DNA of 64,000 nucleotides from Dimorphilus gyrociliatus (GCA_904063045.1 CAJFCJ010000002.1:1116001-1180000), one strand, 5' to 3'. Shown: positions 52,301 through 63,916, counted from the stretch's first letter. Notes: generated by a model from the sequence alone, not told the origin. A program made the numbers and translations.

Positions 52301-53714
52301 TTGTATTGAGTTTAGATGTTTTTTCACTTCTATCCAAATCAGATATATCATATTTTTTTATTAAACATTCAATTAATAGAACAGAGACTTCATAAATCAT
52401 TTTTTCTGAAGTAGGTAAATAAGGTAATTTCCAAGAAATTGAAGCAGAATTATAAGATACGTTAATAATATTTATTTGATGTATTTTAGGAGATTTAATA
52501 AATATATCTAAAAGTTTTGTCCATGAAGAATCAAATTGACTCATTTCCAATATAATCTAATATATTTTCAAAAGGAAAAGAGAAATAATTGTAAATTATG
52601 TAATCTAATTGAACTATGCTTTATTTCATTTTTATTCCATACTCTTTGATCAAATAACATCTTATGAACAATAAAGCTCTTGGATTTTATTGCAACGTCC
52701 GAAAATGTCTGCGATACGCATGGTCTGTTGCAGTTTATCCTTAAGTTAATTAATGGACTTGTACAATTCTTTATCTAATTAATAAATATATGAAAATTAC
52801 GAAAATACACAATTACTTTTAGCTTCATTAATTATATACATACTATCCATCTAAACTGCAATGAAAAGAATCCAGATTTTTGTACTTGCTTCACATGATA
52901 TGAAACATTTTTTGGAAGGTCATAATCTAATTAAAAGAAATATTACTTAGAAGAAATTCACTAATGGAATTGATTAACTTGCTACTGCAATCTTGTTTGT
53001 TTTCATTAAAGAAGTTTTTCCTTCTTTCTTGCAGTTGAGGTGTTATAGATCTTGATGGTTTACTTGCCATTGATACATACAATTTGTTGGTTGTTTTGTC
53101 TAAATAGACAATTTTAACTCGAAATCTTTAAAGGGATATATTACTACCTTTGTTTTTAGGATATCGTTTCTACTACCTATATTGAACATCTGGCCTTGAA
53201 ATATAAGATATTCTATAAGGAGCATTTGGATAATGTCTCATTCGGGAATATTCTTGCCAGGATTTCCCATTAATTTCCTATTGTTATATTATGTAGTACA
53301 TACAAATTTGTTTTTGTCTATAGTATATATGATTCATAAAGTTTTACCACTTCTAAGATATATTCTTCTATAGTAAAACCGTTCGCTACTTTTGATAATC
53401 CATCAAATGAGACATCTAACAGAGTTGACCTAATAGTTACCACTTTAGGGAAAATGTCTGATACCGGTTTATCTATACAAAATTAGTTTATTAATCGAAG
53501 GTTGTGACTACTGTATATGTCTTTCTTTACTTAAATAAGTCATTATCTTTGTGAAGTTATTTGGAGAACCATTAGCCAAGCCTATAAATATAACAAGAAT
53601 ATTCTTTTATCTTTTCTACCTTAAGCTATACATTGTTTTTTCATAAAATATAAATGTATAGAACTTACTTAAAAATTCATTAATCAATATGAATTTTAAT
53701 ATTAAATACATCAT
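49305..53714 (-). CDS. Receptor-type protein tyrosine phosphatase, both PTP domains catalytically dead
   Basis: Fourteen exons: 53669-53714, 53531-53581, 53348-53472, 53177-53277, 52986-53125, 52844-52926, 52643-52708, 51237-52556, 50995-51171, 50789-50935, 50154-50729, 49944-50092, 49474-49879, 49305-49415; 1165 residues in frame. Signal peptide about 1-17 (MMYLILKFILINEFLS). FN3-like domains fill about 35-480 (RVKIVYLDKTTNKLYVSMAS is one strand pair). Single helix about 501-524. PTP domain 1: EYYINASII, MIATQYPLKNTITDFWLLVW, RYWPIDGG, but the WPD position reads WTM and the HCSAGVGR loop reads QDKEGGSR (residues 802-809; bases 50559-50582). PTP domain 2: YFWSVIFD, NYWPQEN, DWPK instead of WPD, and HTNDRKST in a loop two residues shorter (49603-49626). 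No catalytic Cys in either, so it is predicted to be a pseudophosphatase receptor. Confidence 0.88.
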
Positions 53715-54163
53715 GCTATAAGCTTTTAAGAATTTAAATTGAATATCACGTCATCTAGTGTTCAACATAAATAAAAGAATATAAAATTAAGAAGAAATCT
53801 AGCTATCTAAATTATTCAAGTAGCAGATTATTTGTACGATTTTAAGAGTTCTCAAGAATAAAAAATCGATTACTTTAATTAAGTATCAGAAAGTATTGGT
53901 ATCATGATTTAAATATACAAAGAAAATTACCATTATGTATATTGATTAGATAAAAACATGAAGATATATTTAATATGGTGTATTAAATAACATTAGAATT
54001 TATTAATAAGGGAAATAAGTTATAGTGAATTTTGCTTTAGTTATGTGTTAAATATATATATAATTTATATTAATAGTTTAATCAAGATATACCCAGTTTC
54101 CAGTCATATTGGTACACATGTGATAAAATACAAACAGGACTTAGGAGGCGGAATTATAATTTA
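53715..54163. other. Gap between pseudophosphatase start and FRRS1-like gene end
   Basis: 449 AT-rich bases. No gene recognised. It should contain the pseudophosphatase promoter. Confidence 0.6.
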
Positions 54164-55085
54164 TTATGAGCGTACTATAGGTGCTATCAATGCCAATAAC
54201 AAAGCCATTACAAATAAACCATAAAAGAATAAAATATAAGTGGCAGAACTTCCAATCTGATAAACAGTGGCAAAAAGAAACATTTTATATTCTTTTAGTT
54301 ACTATAATAATCTTATAATATTCTATTTTAACTTTCCTATTTAAATAGTTTAATGTTCGTACCTTATAATTTCTTGATTTATTTACTGTTTCTTCGTTTT
54401 CATTGTCAAATTGAACGTGAGGAATTGAAGCTAGTTTTTATTTTTTTTCAAGTGTTAATTCTTCTATTTAAAGTAATTTTATTTTAATTATAAAACTTAC
54501 TCCTTTCGGCTCTTATTTTTATAAATAATAAGGTTATTTCTGTAAGAATGTGAAATATTGCATAAGTTACTATAATCCATCTATTCCATTCCGGCATATA
54601 TGATTTTGGTGAATAAGTCATGATAAATGCATTAGAGACTGTTTGAGAAAATAAACATTTATATTTACAACTGTTACTCTGCATTATTTTTTATTCATGT
54701 AAGATAAAAGTTTACCTGCTCCTAAATGACATATAATACCAATCGGCCTATGTATATTGTTAAAAATTATCCTTCTCTTGTGCATAGGAGGCGGTCGAAA
54801 CACAGCTATTATAGGCTGAAAAATCTTAATAATAAGTAATCAGGTGATTTTCTGATATGTAACGATTACGTTTAAAATACTTAGGCATGTTACAATTATT
54901 CCAATTATAGGGTGAGCAACTGCAACCCCTGATAAATCTTTTGAATACCCCTTAACTTTAATGAATATTAGTATAAAAGCAATACAGCCCAGTATCGTTG
55001 CTGTTATCATTAAAGCTCGATGGACCTAAAAGGTTAAAGTACTCAAAGTTAGTACATCGACAACCACTGACTAATATATATATAG

Positions 55086-55118
<33 letters not shown>

Positions 55119-55959
55119 CCAGAAACCAGGTATGCGTTGATCGGAATTGTCCAAAGAAAGATTTGCAATATCTTGCAACAAGCATTCCCGAACTTCCGAG
55201 CAAGAGCCACGCAATTAGCATAAATGATCCATGTAAAAGTACAAGAGTATCTTTTTTTAGTCCAGTTATATCAACAAAAGTCAATAGATTCATTTTTTCT
55301 GGTGACATAAAAGGAGATACTGTGTGCTTATGCTTTACTCCTTTTTTCGTTGTAGGACCTCTAGCCAGAAGCAAGTAATATTTACTCTTAAAATTTGGAG
55401 TATATTTAGCTCCTGTCGTTGTTACGTGCATACTAAAAGTACATTGAATAAAACCATCACTATAATTTGCTTGAAACGGTTGCGATAGATCCATTCCTGC
55501 ATATTTATCTTTCAAAACTCTATTACCAGTTCTCCGTCCACCTGAATTTAAATAATTCCAGGATCTTTGAATTAAGGCGTTGCTTGATGATTGATTATAA
55601 AGACAATCTACTACGTAATTATCTCCCTGAAAATATTATTAAACACTCTTAAACATACTACTAAAGCTATTGGCTAAGGTGCAAACCATTTGAGCTTCGT
55701 CAGAGAATCCAACAGATGTCCAATGAATACCTGACAAGGCTTGTGATTGCATTTCAAATAAAATAGTATCTGTAGCTTTATGCCATCTAAAAGTAATTAG
55801 AGATAGGCAGTTCCTTCCATTGCAATTAGGTGGCATTCTGTAGCAACCTTTAATTGAGCCACATCCTTTTGTACTAATAGAAACAAAACTACCACCTATA
55901 AATTCCAAATAAGGAAGAATTAGAACCAAAACAAAAAGAATTCTTCCCCTTTCTTTCAT
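54164..55959 (-). CDS. FRRS1: FRRS1-like DOMON / cytochrome b561 ferric reductase
   Basis: Transmembrane electron carrier of the ferric-chelate reductase 1 family. Seven exons: 55687-55959, 55120-55626, 54870-55025, 54716-54815, 54501-54638, 54363-54430, 54164-54256; 444 residues in frame. Signal peptide about 1-23 (MKERGRILFVLVLILPYLEF). A DOMON domain follows (GCGSIKGCYRMPPNC, WTSVGFSDEAQM, GDNYVVDCLY). The b561 core has five or so helices with the expected histidines: LVLLHGSFMLIAWLLL, VHRALMITATI, VAVAHPIIGII, LNPIIAVFRPPP, IHRPIGIICHLG, YAIFHILTEI. There is no Reeler domain, unlike the divergent neighbour at 56625. A last hydrophobic helix (YILFFYGLFVMALLLALIA) ends the protein. Confidence 0.93.
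55075..55111. repeat. TA microsatellite in FRRS1-like intron
   Basis: Nearly pure TA run with one GA interruption, just below the donor of the exon at 55120-55626. Confidence 0.85.
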
Positions 55960-56624
55960 AATCCTTTATTAACTGTATAATTTCTGATTGCACTAATACT
56001 ACTGTAATACGAACCGCCCATTAATTTCAGATAACTCAACTGCAGGCTGATTTTTTTGTCCTAATTGAGGAAAATTTCTCCGTTTACGTAATAAAGATAA
56101 TACTAATAAAATGAATAAAAATCTATTGCATCAATTTAGCTAGAGACGTTCTCTTATCACTAGATGAGTAACATTCAACTGAGAATTAGACCATCCCTCA
56201 CGCCTAATAAATCATGAAGCCTCTTGTAGGCTGAAATAGTTTACTTAATAGCAAGATGCTTTGATAAGATTTTTTTATCTCTCGAGTTTAAAAATATAGT
56301 CGTTTAATAGTGACAATGGCGTTTGATATTTAATCTTTTGCCTAATTTGCATATAGCTACTCAGAAATACGCACTATTCGTTGATAATTTAATTTCTACT
56401 TCTAAATTATGTCAAGTGATATCAATTCATCCGTAATCTTAATATGTACATTACAGGTTAAGTTGAACAAGTAGATCGTTAAGATAGCGACCATTTATTT
56501 AGGACTAAGTGAAACTCTTATCGTCCACGAACCTCAGTCAGCATAGAGCAATCTTGCCGGGACTTCTACAAAAAAAAAAGAAAAAAAAGTCAAAGAAACC
56601 ACTGTAGAAGGAAAAACAACTCTC
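55960..56624. promoter_or_regulatory. Head-to-head gap between two FRRS1-like genes
   Basis: 665 bases between outward-facing starts of two paralogues, likely a shared regulatory region. AT-rich. No CRE, NRF1 or ETS site seen, in contrast to the other divergent gaps of this window. Confidence 0.5.
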
Positions 56625-59600
56625 ATGGATAAATTTCTCAAGCTGATCGCTCTCATCAGTTGCTTTTTGCATACAGATAGCACAAGCAGGGGAGGTATTT
56701 CTTTTAATTCCTTAAATAATTTACTTTTCAACTTTTTTGTCTACTTTGCATTTAGCTCCGGAAACAGCTTGTGACGATATGATTCCACAGCATGTCGTAC
56801 CACCTCAGACAAGCCCGTTTCCAATGGAATTAACACTCTCTTCGTATATATACAATGAAGGAACAACTATAGACAGTGAGCTATCTCCCCGCCAACTTCT
56901 GACAAAGAGTTATTAACAAAGAATTCTGTTTATTTCTATTACAGTTACCTTAAAACACAAGAATAATACACCAATTGCTGGAGTTTTTGCACAAATGAGA
57001 AGAGCCAATAGCCCAAATACAACACTTTATGGATCATTTGAAGGAGACAATGACAATTTCAGGACAGCTTGCAATGAAAGTCGGGCGATTACTCATAGCA
57101 AGAGGCTAATCAGTTTAAACGAAATTAAATTTACATGGAAACCCCCTCAAGATAATGCTGATTCTGGTCCTTTGCAACTTTGGATTTCAATTGTTCAAGA
57201 CTTTACAACATTCTGGGTTCAACAGAAATCAAACGTGATAAACTATGTAAGCTTGTCTTTTCGAAACAAAACTATCTTTTATTATAATCAATGAAAATTT
57301 TATTAGAGTAATGCTTTACCACCAACGCAAGAGATAAGTCTAGCTGACTGTAGCACGACAAAAGACTGTTTTAAAGTACCCGAAAATTGTGGTAAAGAAG
57401 CAGATTGTGATTACTTGTTAACTTGGAGACCTGACAATCAGAGAGGACTTATTAATTTTGAGATAAGTGCAAAAATACCTACAGATCAGTTTTGGACAGC
57501 AGTAGGATTTTCCAAAGATCTCGATATGGTAATTTTAATTTAAAGATAATAAAAAAAGTATTCAAACTCTTTAATTATTATTAAATCACTTAAAAAGGGA
57601 GAAGATTCCGTTATTGATTGTTTGGTTAATGCCTCTACAAGTCTAGTTGAAGTTCAGGCGTCCTGGAACGAAGGGAGAACTAATGAAGTCCTTAATAATA
57701 AGGTGCTTTCGTACATTCAAACTCTAGAAAGATAATATTTTTTGACTGATAATAAACAACAGCTTTTAGGATTAATCCCAGATTCGATATCAGGGGCTAG
57801 GGTCAACGATCGACTTCGATGCCGTTTTCAGAGACAAATCACGATTGCCAGATCAGACACCAATAAGATATACGATTTGAATACTGAATATTACGTCTTC
57901 CTTGGAAAAGGCATAGTTTTGCAAGATAGTACTAAAATGCAACATTCACAAATTCCTGAAAAGTCAGCTTCAAAGCTATTAATGACAACTATAAGAAATG
58001 GAACAACAAGACCAGTAATTATTACTTTTTAACTAATGAAGTATATCGGGCTACAAGACTTTAAATTAACTAAAAAACATAATTTGTAAAAAAGACTTGG
58101 CATATCTTCATAAAGAGTGCAACCAAATTTTATAATAGTGTTGATATTGTATTGTTTTATTTACAAATGTATAACAAGTTACTATAGATATTATCTTATT
58201 TTTTACTCACTAGACCTCTGACCCAAGCCAAGGAATCGATACTCGTCGCTGTGGGTCAGAAAAAGGTTGCTACCGTTATCCCGAAGGGTGTGAGGAGAGT
58301 GTTTGTCACTATTTGCTAACATGGAAACCTAGTGATAACAAGGAAAAGATCGAATTTGAGATAAGCGCTGACGATAGCGATTCTAAAACAGATTGGACAA
58401 GTGTTGCCTTTTCAGAAGATACTATTATGGTTTATACGCAAATAATTATATACTTAACGAATTTATAGAATTCGTTTTCTTCATAGGGAGATGACAGTGT
58501 CATTGATTGCCTCTATAATTCGGATGATGTTTCTATAAACATTCAAGCATCGTGGAATCGTAGAGTTAAAGATAATGAAGTTTTAAATAACAAGGTCTTT
58601 TTAAAATATATTACAAAGTTTTTATTAATACATTATAACAAATATCTCTATTCGTTAATAGCTTCTAGGATTGGACCAAGATACTTTTTTTGGATCAAGA
58701 GTTAATGGTCGCTTAAGGTGTAGATTCACAAGATCTGTTAAAGTAGCTAATGATGATCCTGAAGCAAGCAGGGTTTTCGACCTTTCAGAGCAGTATTACG
58801 TATTTATAGGAAAGGGTTCCGCCGTTCGAGGCATAAAGATGAAACACACTTCAATTCCAGTAATATCTCCAAGGAAAGTTCCTCTAACTGAAATTGGCGA
58901 TGTCTCTGGATTAGCTAAATTTCCTTTGGTCAAAGCCCATGGCATTTTGATGATTGTTGCTTGGTCATTTTTCGCTAATATAGGATTGCTCTTGCCAAGA
59001 TATTTTAAATTATGCTGGAATAAATATCAATTGTTCAACGAAAAGATCTGGTTTCAAATTCATAGAATGTGTATGATAACTGTAGTTTTGTGCACTATAA
59101 CTGCATTTATTGTTATTTTCGTAGAAGTTAAAGGTTTTAGTCAAGGTTCTAAACCTATTATTCATGCCATAATAGGAATCATTGTAACAGTTCTATGTGT
59201 TTTAAATCCTATAATGGCCGTATTTCGTCCACCTCCTAAACATCCAAAACGGCCAATATTTAATTGGCTACACTTTTTAGCCGGACAAATTGCTCATATT
59301 CTTACAGTACCAATGATATACTTAGCATTCCCATTCGGAAAAGTCTATGCTCCTTCATGGCTAAAATGGGTCTATACAGCAATAATAATTCAACACATTT
59401 TCGTTGAAGTTCTTTTATTTCTATACAAATACGTGAAAATTTCCCCAAATTCAGGTAAGATAATCATACATATTACATATAAATGTACTTATTAAGCTGT
59501 AATTTTCTTCCTGAATAGTAAATCCATTGAATGGTAAAGATTCTGACAATCAAGTAGTTGCCGAAGAGGAAACTAAAGTATTTACTCTTTTTCTATTCAA

Positions 59601-59736
59601 TTTATAACCTACTTAATAATCATTTTTTTCTCAACAATTACAGCCTGACAACGTTCCCACTGCAATCATCATGACCTATTTTTTTATTTTACTTGCCCTA
59701 GTAACAACGATTGTTATCACCTTAGGAAGAGCATAG
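56625..59736 (+). CDS. FRRS1: FRRS1-like reductase with Reeler, two DOMON units and cytochrome b561
   Basis: Eleven exons: 56625-56694, 56756-56875, 56945-57246, 57307-57528, 57598-57702, 57763-58014, 58214-58429, 58487-58594, 58662-59454, 59519-59577, 59644-59736; 779 residues in frame. Signal peptide about 1-20. Reeler domain about 24-164 (ETACDDMIPQHV, FEGDNDNFRTACNESRAITH, IKFTWKPP). DOMON 1 about 165-357 and DOMON 2 from 358; both use three exons with splice junctions at the same places (xM/GxDSVIDCL and LNNK/LLGL), so the unit was duplicated with its introns. The first unit joins the second through donor gta at 58015. Then a b561 core (LVKAHGILMIVAWSFF, IHRMCMITVVL, IIHAIIGIIVTVL, LNPIMAVFRPPPKH, QHIFVEVLLFL) and a terminal helix. 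Usual FRRS1 has one DOMON. Confidence 0.92.
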
Positions 59737-59788
59737 AAAATCTTTAATTATATGCATATGGACGTATATATTAGTATATACAGTATAA

Positions 59789-59836
<48 letters not shown>

Positions 59837-61082
59837 TTATATAAATATACGTTCGTTGCTAGATGATTATACAGTTTATTGATTAGGTTACTTGTGTATT
59901 TTATACAAATTTATGTACTTTATTGTATTTTTTACAGAACAATATAAAAAATTTATTCTACGTTGAAGATAACCACTTGAACAATTATTAAATCCATTTC
60001 TTTGCTTTCCTCCTTGTTTATTAAGATAATAAGAGGTAATGCAAGACAGTATATATATATATATATATAGATATATACAGTATATACTGTTATACGTATA
60101 TATAATACATATATAATTATTAAGGTAACGATATTTATAAAGTAAAAAGATAATGCTAAATTGGCACATCGCCATCTGGTGTTCTCGACTTGTAAAATAA
60201 TACAAATACATCCATCAATTCCATTGTAGAATGTCTATTGAAGAACACCTGTAAGTACATCAACTTTTTTACTCAATCTACTAAAATAAATATATAAATT
60301 TAAGGTAATGAGGTCTTTTATGTATAATACATCACGAAGAATTTATAGAAATTGAGATGTTCAATCGAGACTCTCACCTTGAAATAACATATTCGATTAT
60401 TATTTATATAAGTATATTATAATGTTTAATTGATAAAACTAACTAAAGAAAATGAAATTTGAATAATAACAACCATTACGCTTTTATTAGATTATATAAC
60501 TACACAGTTCCGTAAGTCGGAGAGCTTATTCAATGAAATATTTAAGCGTAATTCCGTTTGTTATAAATGCTGCATGAATTATTAATTATCGAGTTAAAAA
60601 TTGATTTGCAAAAGTACCCTCCCACCTTTAAAATAATATAGTGAAATTATGCAAGTTGTGGTTATTTATAATACATAAAAATTCGTAAGAAAATAAAAGG
60701 TTATTTTATACTAGCCAAGATTACTAATAATTTTTCATTAATATTTAAAAGAAAGCATAATTAGTCGTTAGAAAAATTTAATTATGTTTTTGCCGTGAAC
60801 TCTACCTTTGTGTTATTAGTTTTACAATGTTTAATACATTTGAAAGGTAAGTCTAGGATAACATTGATGCGTTGTTGCTATGGATGCAGAGCAAACGAGA
60901 CAAAGTAGAAAACCAGAGTTTGCCTAAGATATTGAACGTTTTATATGCAGCGCCACGTTCACTTTTCTATTCATACATCATTATTACAAATATTGTACAT
61001 TTAAATGTGTTAAAAGTCTCATATGGCAATTAAAGGGGTCAAATGACGTTTTGAAAGAATATGAAAAGCGACTGCGTTTCAT
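59737..61082. repeat. Intergenic region with long TA microsatellites
   Basis: 1.35 kb. TA tracts at about 59795-59832 and 60048-60085, otherwise AT-rich. A CTCF-core-like site is at 60170-60177. No gene recognised; it contains the presumed promoter of the gene at 61083. Confidence 0.7.
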
Positions 61083-61574
61083 ATGGAAGACGAAATCGAT
61101 CGTGAGCCAGTGAAACTAACCGATAAGGCGTCGTTTCGCGACGAATCGGAATCAATCAGAAGGGCTTTGGAAGAGACTAGGAGACGACACACAAAATCTT
61201 TACCGTCCGCTAGCGGAAAATCAAAACCAGGACAACTGCAGCAACTACCTGTAACTCCCCATTTACAACCAGAAATGCACAGCAGACAGCTAAACAGGGC
61301 TCAAGTAGGCGATGTGGAGAAGAAGAAATTAGAACCACTTAACAAAGAAATGAAAGTTATGCTCCCTACTATCAATACGTTCGATGGACCTCAGTCTGCA
61401 AGAACTACTCTACCACCGGTAAGTCCTTCTGATAAAAGAAAATTGGAAGAATTGTCTTACAAAGACAAAGTCAAGTTGCATAATAGTGCTCCCAACAGTC
61501 CACTTGTAGGAAGATCTCCTTTGAAAACGAAAATTACTTTGGACAGTTCTTCTTTACTGTCACCGAGAAAATAA
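61083..61574 (+). CDS. Unknown Ser/Pro-rich small protein
   Basis: Single exon, 163 residues, ATG to TAA. I do not recognise a family. It is hydrophilic and probably disordered, with no signal peptide or membrane segment. Visible: an Arg/Glu-rich stretch (SIRRALEETRRRHTKSLPS), several S/T-P sites (VTPHL, VSPSDKRK, NSPLVGRSPLK, LSPRK) and a basic C-terminus. Codon-like composition and the clean frame suggest a real gene. It converges on NASP (stops 106 bases apart). The S/T-P sites could be targets of proline-directed kinases; that is inference. Confidence 0.65.
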   Translation: MEDEIDREPVKLTDKASFRDESESIRRALEETRRRHTKSLPSASGKSKPGQLQQLPVTPHLQPEMHSRQLNRAQVGDVEKKKLEPLNKEMKVMLPTINTFDGPQSARTTLPPVSPSDKRKLEELSYKDKVKLHNSAPNSPLVGRSPLKTKITLDSSSLLSPRK

Positions 61575-61679
61575 TGCGTTTCACTTTGCATTTATTTAAC
61601 AAAACACGCTTTTTGAGTATAAAAACTATAGCTAAAAACATCAAGTTTACAAGTGGGTAAGAGAAATGAACGGCAAATG

Positions 61680-63916
61680 CTAAGATTGATTCTGTATAGC
61701 TTCCTCTGTCTTTTCTTCCATGTTGACGTCGCCGTTTCCATTCACAGCTTCTCCATTTTCCTTTCCAGTATCCGTTCGAATCTTTTTCACAGGAGATTTA
61801 TCGGTTACGGAATTATCCTCCTCGTCCGGTTTGCGCTAAAAATCGATTTTTATTATTATTATTATTGTTTTTAAATGAAGTCTTAAATTACCTTTTTAAC
61901 GAGGTGAGAAACGTCATTAGCTCTCTTTGGTTGAAGAGTTTTCACGGGTGGGTCAGAAGTAGTCATAGGAGTACCAAAACCAGTACTTGTTGCTCCGAGC
62001 TGTACAAATGAAATTATTTACTAAATATATAAATATATATATAAGTGACTAATGTGTTGCTTACATCAGGGGTAACAGCATCTTTTACAATTTCCTTAAC
62101 TCTATCTTTTTCTTTTTGCTCAATGAGAGTTTCATCGATCTAATGAGTTAGTCAATCAATTAGTATTAAATATTCGATAAATTTAGAGAGGAATACCTTT
62201 CGTTGCAGATCTGGAATTAGATCTTCCAATTCCTTAATTTCATCTGAGACACTTTTCCCATCCTTCTCTTCTTCCTTTTCAGCTACTTCTTTTTTCAAAA
62301 TATCTAATGGACATAACAAGTCAGAGGAGTATAATAAAATGCAAGTCTACACACCAATTTTGTTTTGCAGAACTTCAACAGATAGTTTCAAATACTTTAT
62401 AGCAGAGTCGTAATCGTACGAGTTAATGTGGCAATTTCCCAACCACAAATATCTATTATAAACAAGATTATAATTTTATTAAAAATTAATGCTAGGTATT
62501 AAAATCAAATGAACATACGTCTCGGAAATTAATCTGGCATCAGCCTTTTCACTTTCAAGTATTTCTAGACTTTTCTTAAAATCATTACTGGCATTTTCAT
62601 ATGAATCTGGATAAGTTAGTAAAGAAAATAAATATCCTGGACGAAAGTTTTATTCAAGATGACATGCCTGACTCCATGCTGATTTCTCCAAGTTTCAAGT
62701 GACATTCGGCAATGTTTAGTTTAGCTTCTCGGTTATCTTTTCTGAAAAAAATTCGTATTAAGACTGAATAATTTATCATTGACTGTTCTTACTTCGCAAA
62801 AATTAGCTTGGCTAATTCTATCATTTCCCAGGCAAGCTGAATATTGCTGACTTCATTTTCATCTGGCTGTCAAATATTGAAAAATCTAACCAAATTTTTA
62901 CTTAAACATATTATCACTTACACAATCATCCTGCTCATCAGACTCTTTTCCATTTTCTTCTTGTTCTTCGTCCGCAATATCCTCGTCATCATTTTCCTCA
63001 ACTTCGTTTGATTCTTCCATCGCTTCTTCATTGTTTTCAGTTGTCTCAGTCTCTCCCTCAGTTGTTGATGCTGATATCAAGATTTAAAGTATTGAGAAGT
63101 ATAAAATATAAACATATACATACTGGGCTCTTTCTCAGACACGTCTTGTTTTTCTGATGTTTCAGGTTCCTTAGTTTTTTCCACCTCTTTAGCCGCTTCA
63201 GCTTCTGCGTCTTTGTCAGTGTTATCTGTAGGCTTTTCTTCACATTTTTTCTCCTCTGTAGATTCTTTATCTTCAACCTTTTTCTCTTCTGTAGGTTTCT
63301 CGTCATCCTTTTTCTCCTCTGTAGGTTTCTCGTCGTCTTTTTTCTCATCAGTGGATTTCTCTTCATCCTTTTTCTCCGTTTCTGCATCCATACTTTCACT
63401 CTCCTTTCCATTTTCCTCTTTCTTTGTGACTGGTTCTTTCTCAATCATGGCATCTATGACGTCATCAGCAATCTTTTCTTTTTCTTCTTCCGTCACTGTA
63501 TCAGGAGTTTCAACTTTGGAATCCGTATTTTCTTCCTCTTTAGCTTCCTTCAGTTCTTCTAACTTTTCCTCAACTAGCAAAAAGTGTTAAAATTACATAA
63601 CATGAATAACAGAATTTATTCGATATTATTACCTCCTTCCAATGCCTTTCCTAATACAGAGCTCTCCATTCTCGATAGGTCCAAGAGGGCCTTGCCATAG
63701 CATAAGTAAGCATCAGCACACTCGTCCGCTAGGTCCCCACAATGTTTCGCTCTAAGAAAATAGCCGGCTTACAAAAAACATTCAATTTTCATGAAAATAA
63801 CTTACATAAGTCGGCAAGCTTCTTGCAGTTGTCCACAAGCTTCTTTAACTTCACCGCAAATAAGGTTTCTCTTACCCGTGTTCAGTAATTTAAATGCCTC
63901 GACCGTATTTTTCTTG
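61680..63916 (-). CDS. NASP: NASP-type histone chaperone, 5' partial
   Basis: SHNi-TPR histone H1/H3 chaperone of the nucleus. Exons: 63806-63916, 63633-63751, 63124-63573, 62922-63070, 62793-62866, 62668-62741, 62519-62606, 62355-62452, 62197-62303, 62065-62139, 61892-61999, 61680-61835. TPR1 (AFKLLNTGKRNLICGEVKEA, YLCYGKALLDLSRME) is followed by a long acidic insert (63124-63573 and 62922-63070) with tandem DDEKPTEEKK units that interrupts TPR2 as in NASP. Then LAWEMIELAKLIFA, LNIAECHLKLGEISMES, TYLWLGNCHINSYDYDSAIK, a coiled segment, and the tail NDVSHLVKKRKPDEED carrying the basic signal. The start codon lies beyond the window edge. The intron at 62607-62667 begins with GC rather than GT. 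Confidence 0.95.
62607..62667 (-). other. GC-AG intron in NASP
   Basis: The only phase that joins GEISMES to DSYENASNDF needs the exon to end at 62668 with the intron starting gcatgt and ending ccag. No GT donor nearby gives the required phase. Confidence 0.75.

Noticed and set aside
51970-52395. 141-codon plus-strand frame
   Set aside because: Antisense to the FN3 exon of the pseudophosphatase; no independent support.
63213-63590. Ser/Phe-rich plus-strand frame of 125 codons
   Set aside because: It is the antisense shadow of the Glu/Lys-rich NASP acidic insert (GAA/AAG repeats read backwards as TTC/CTT).
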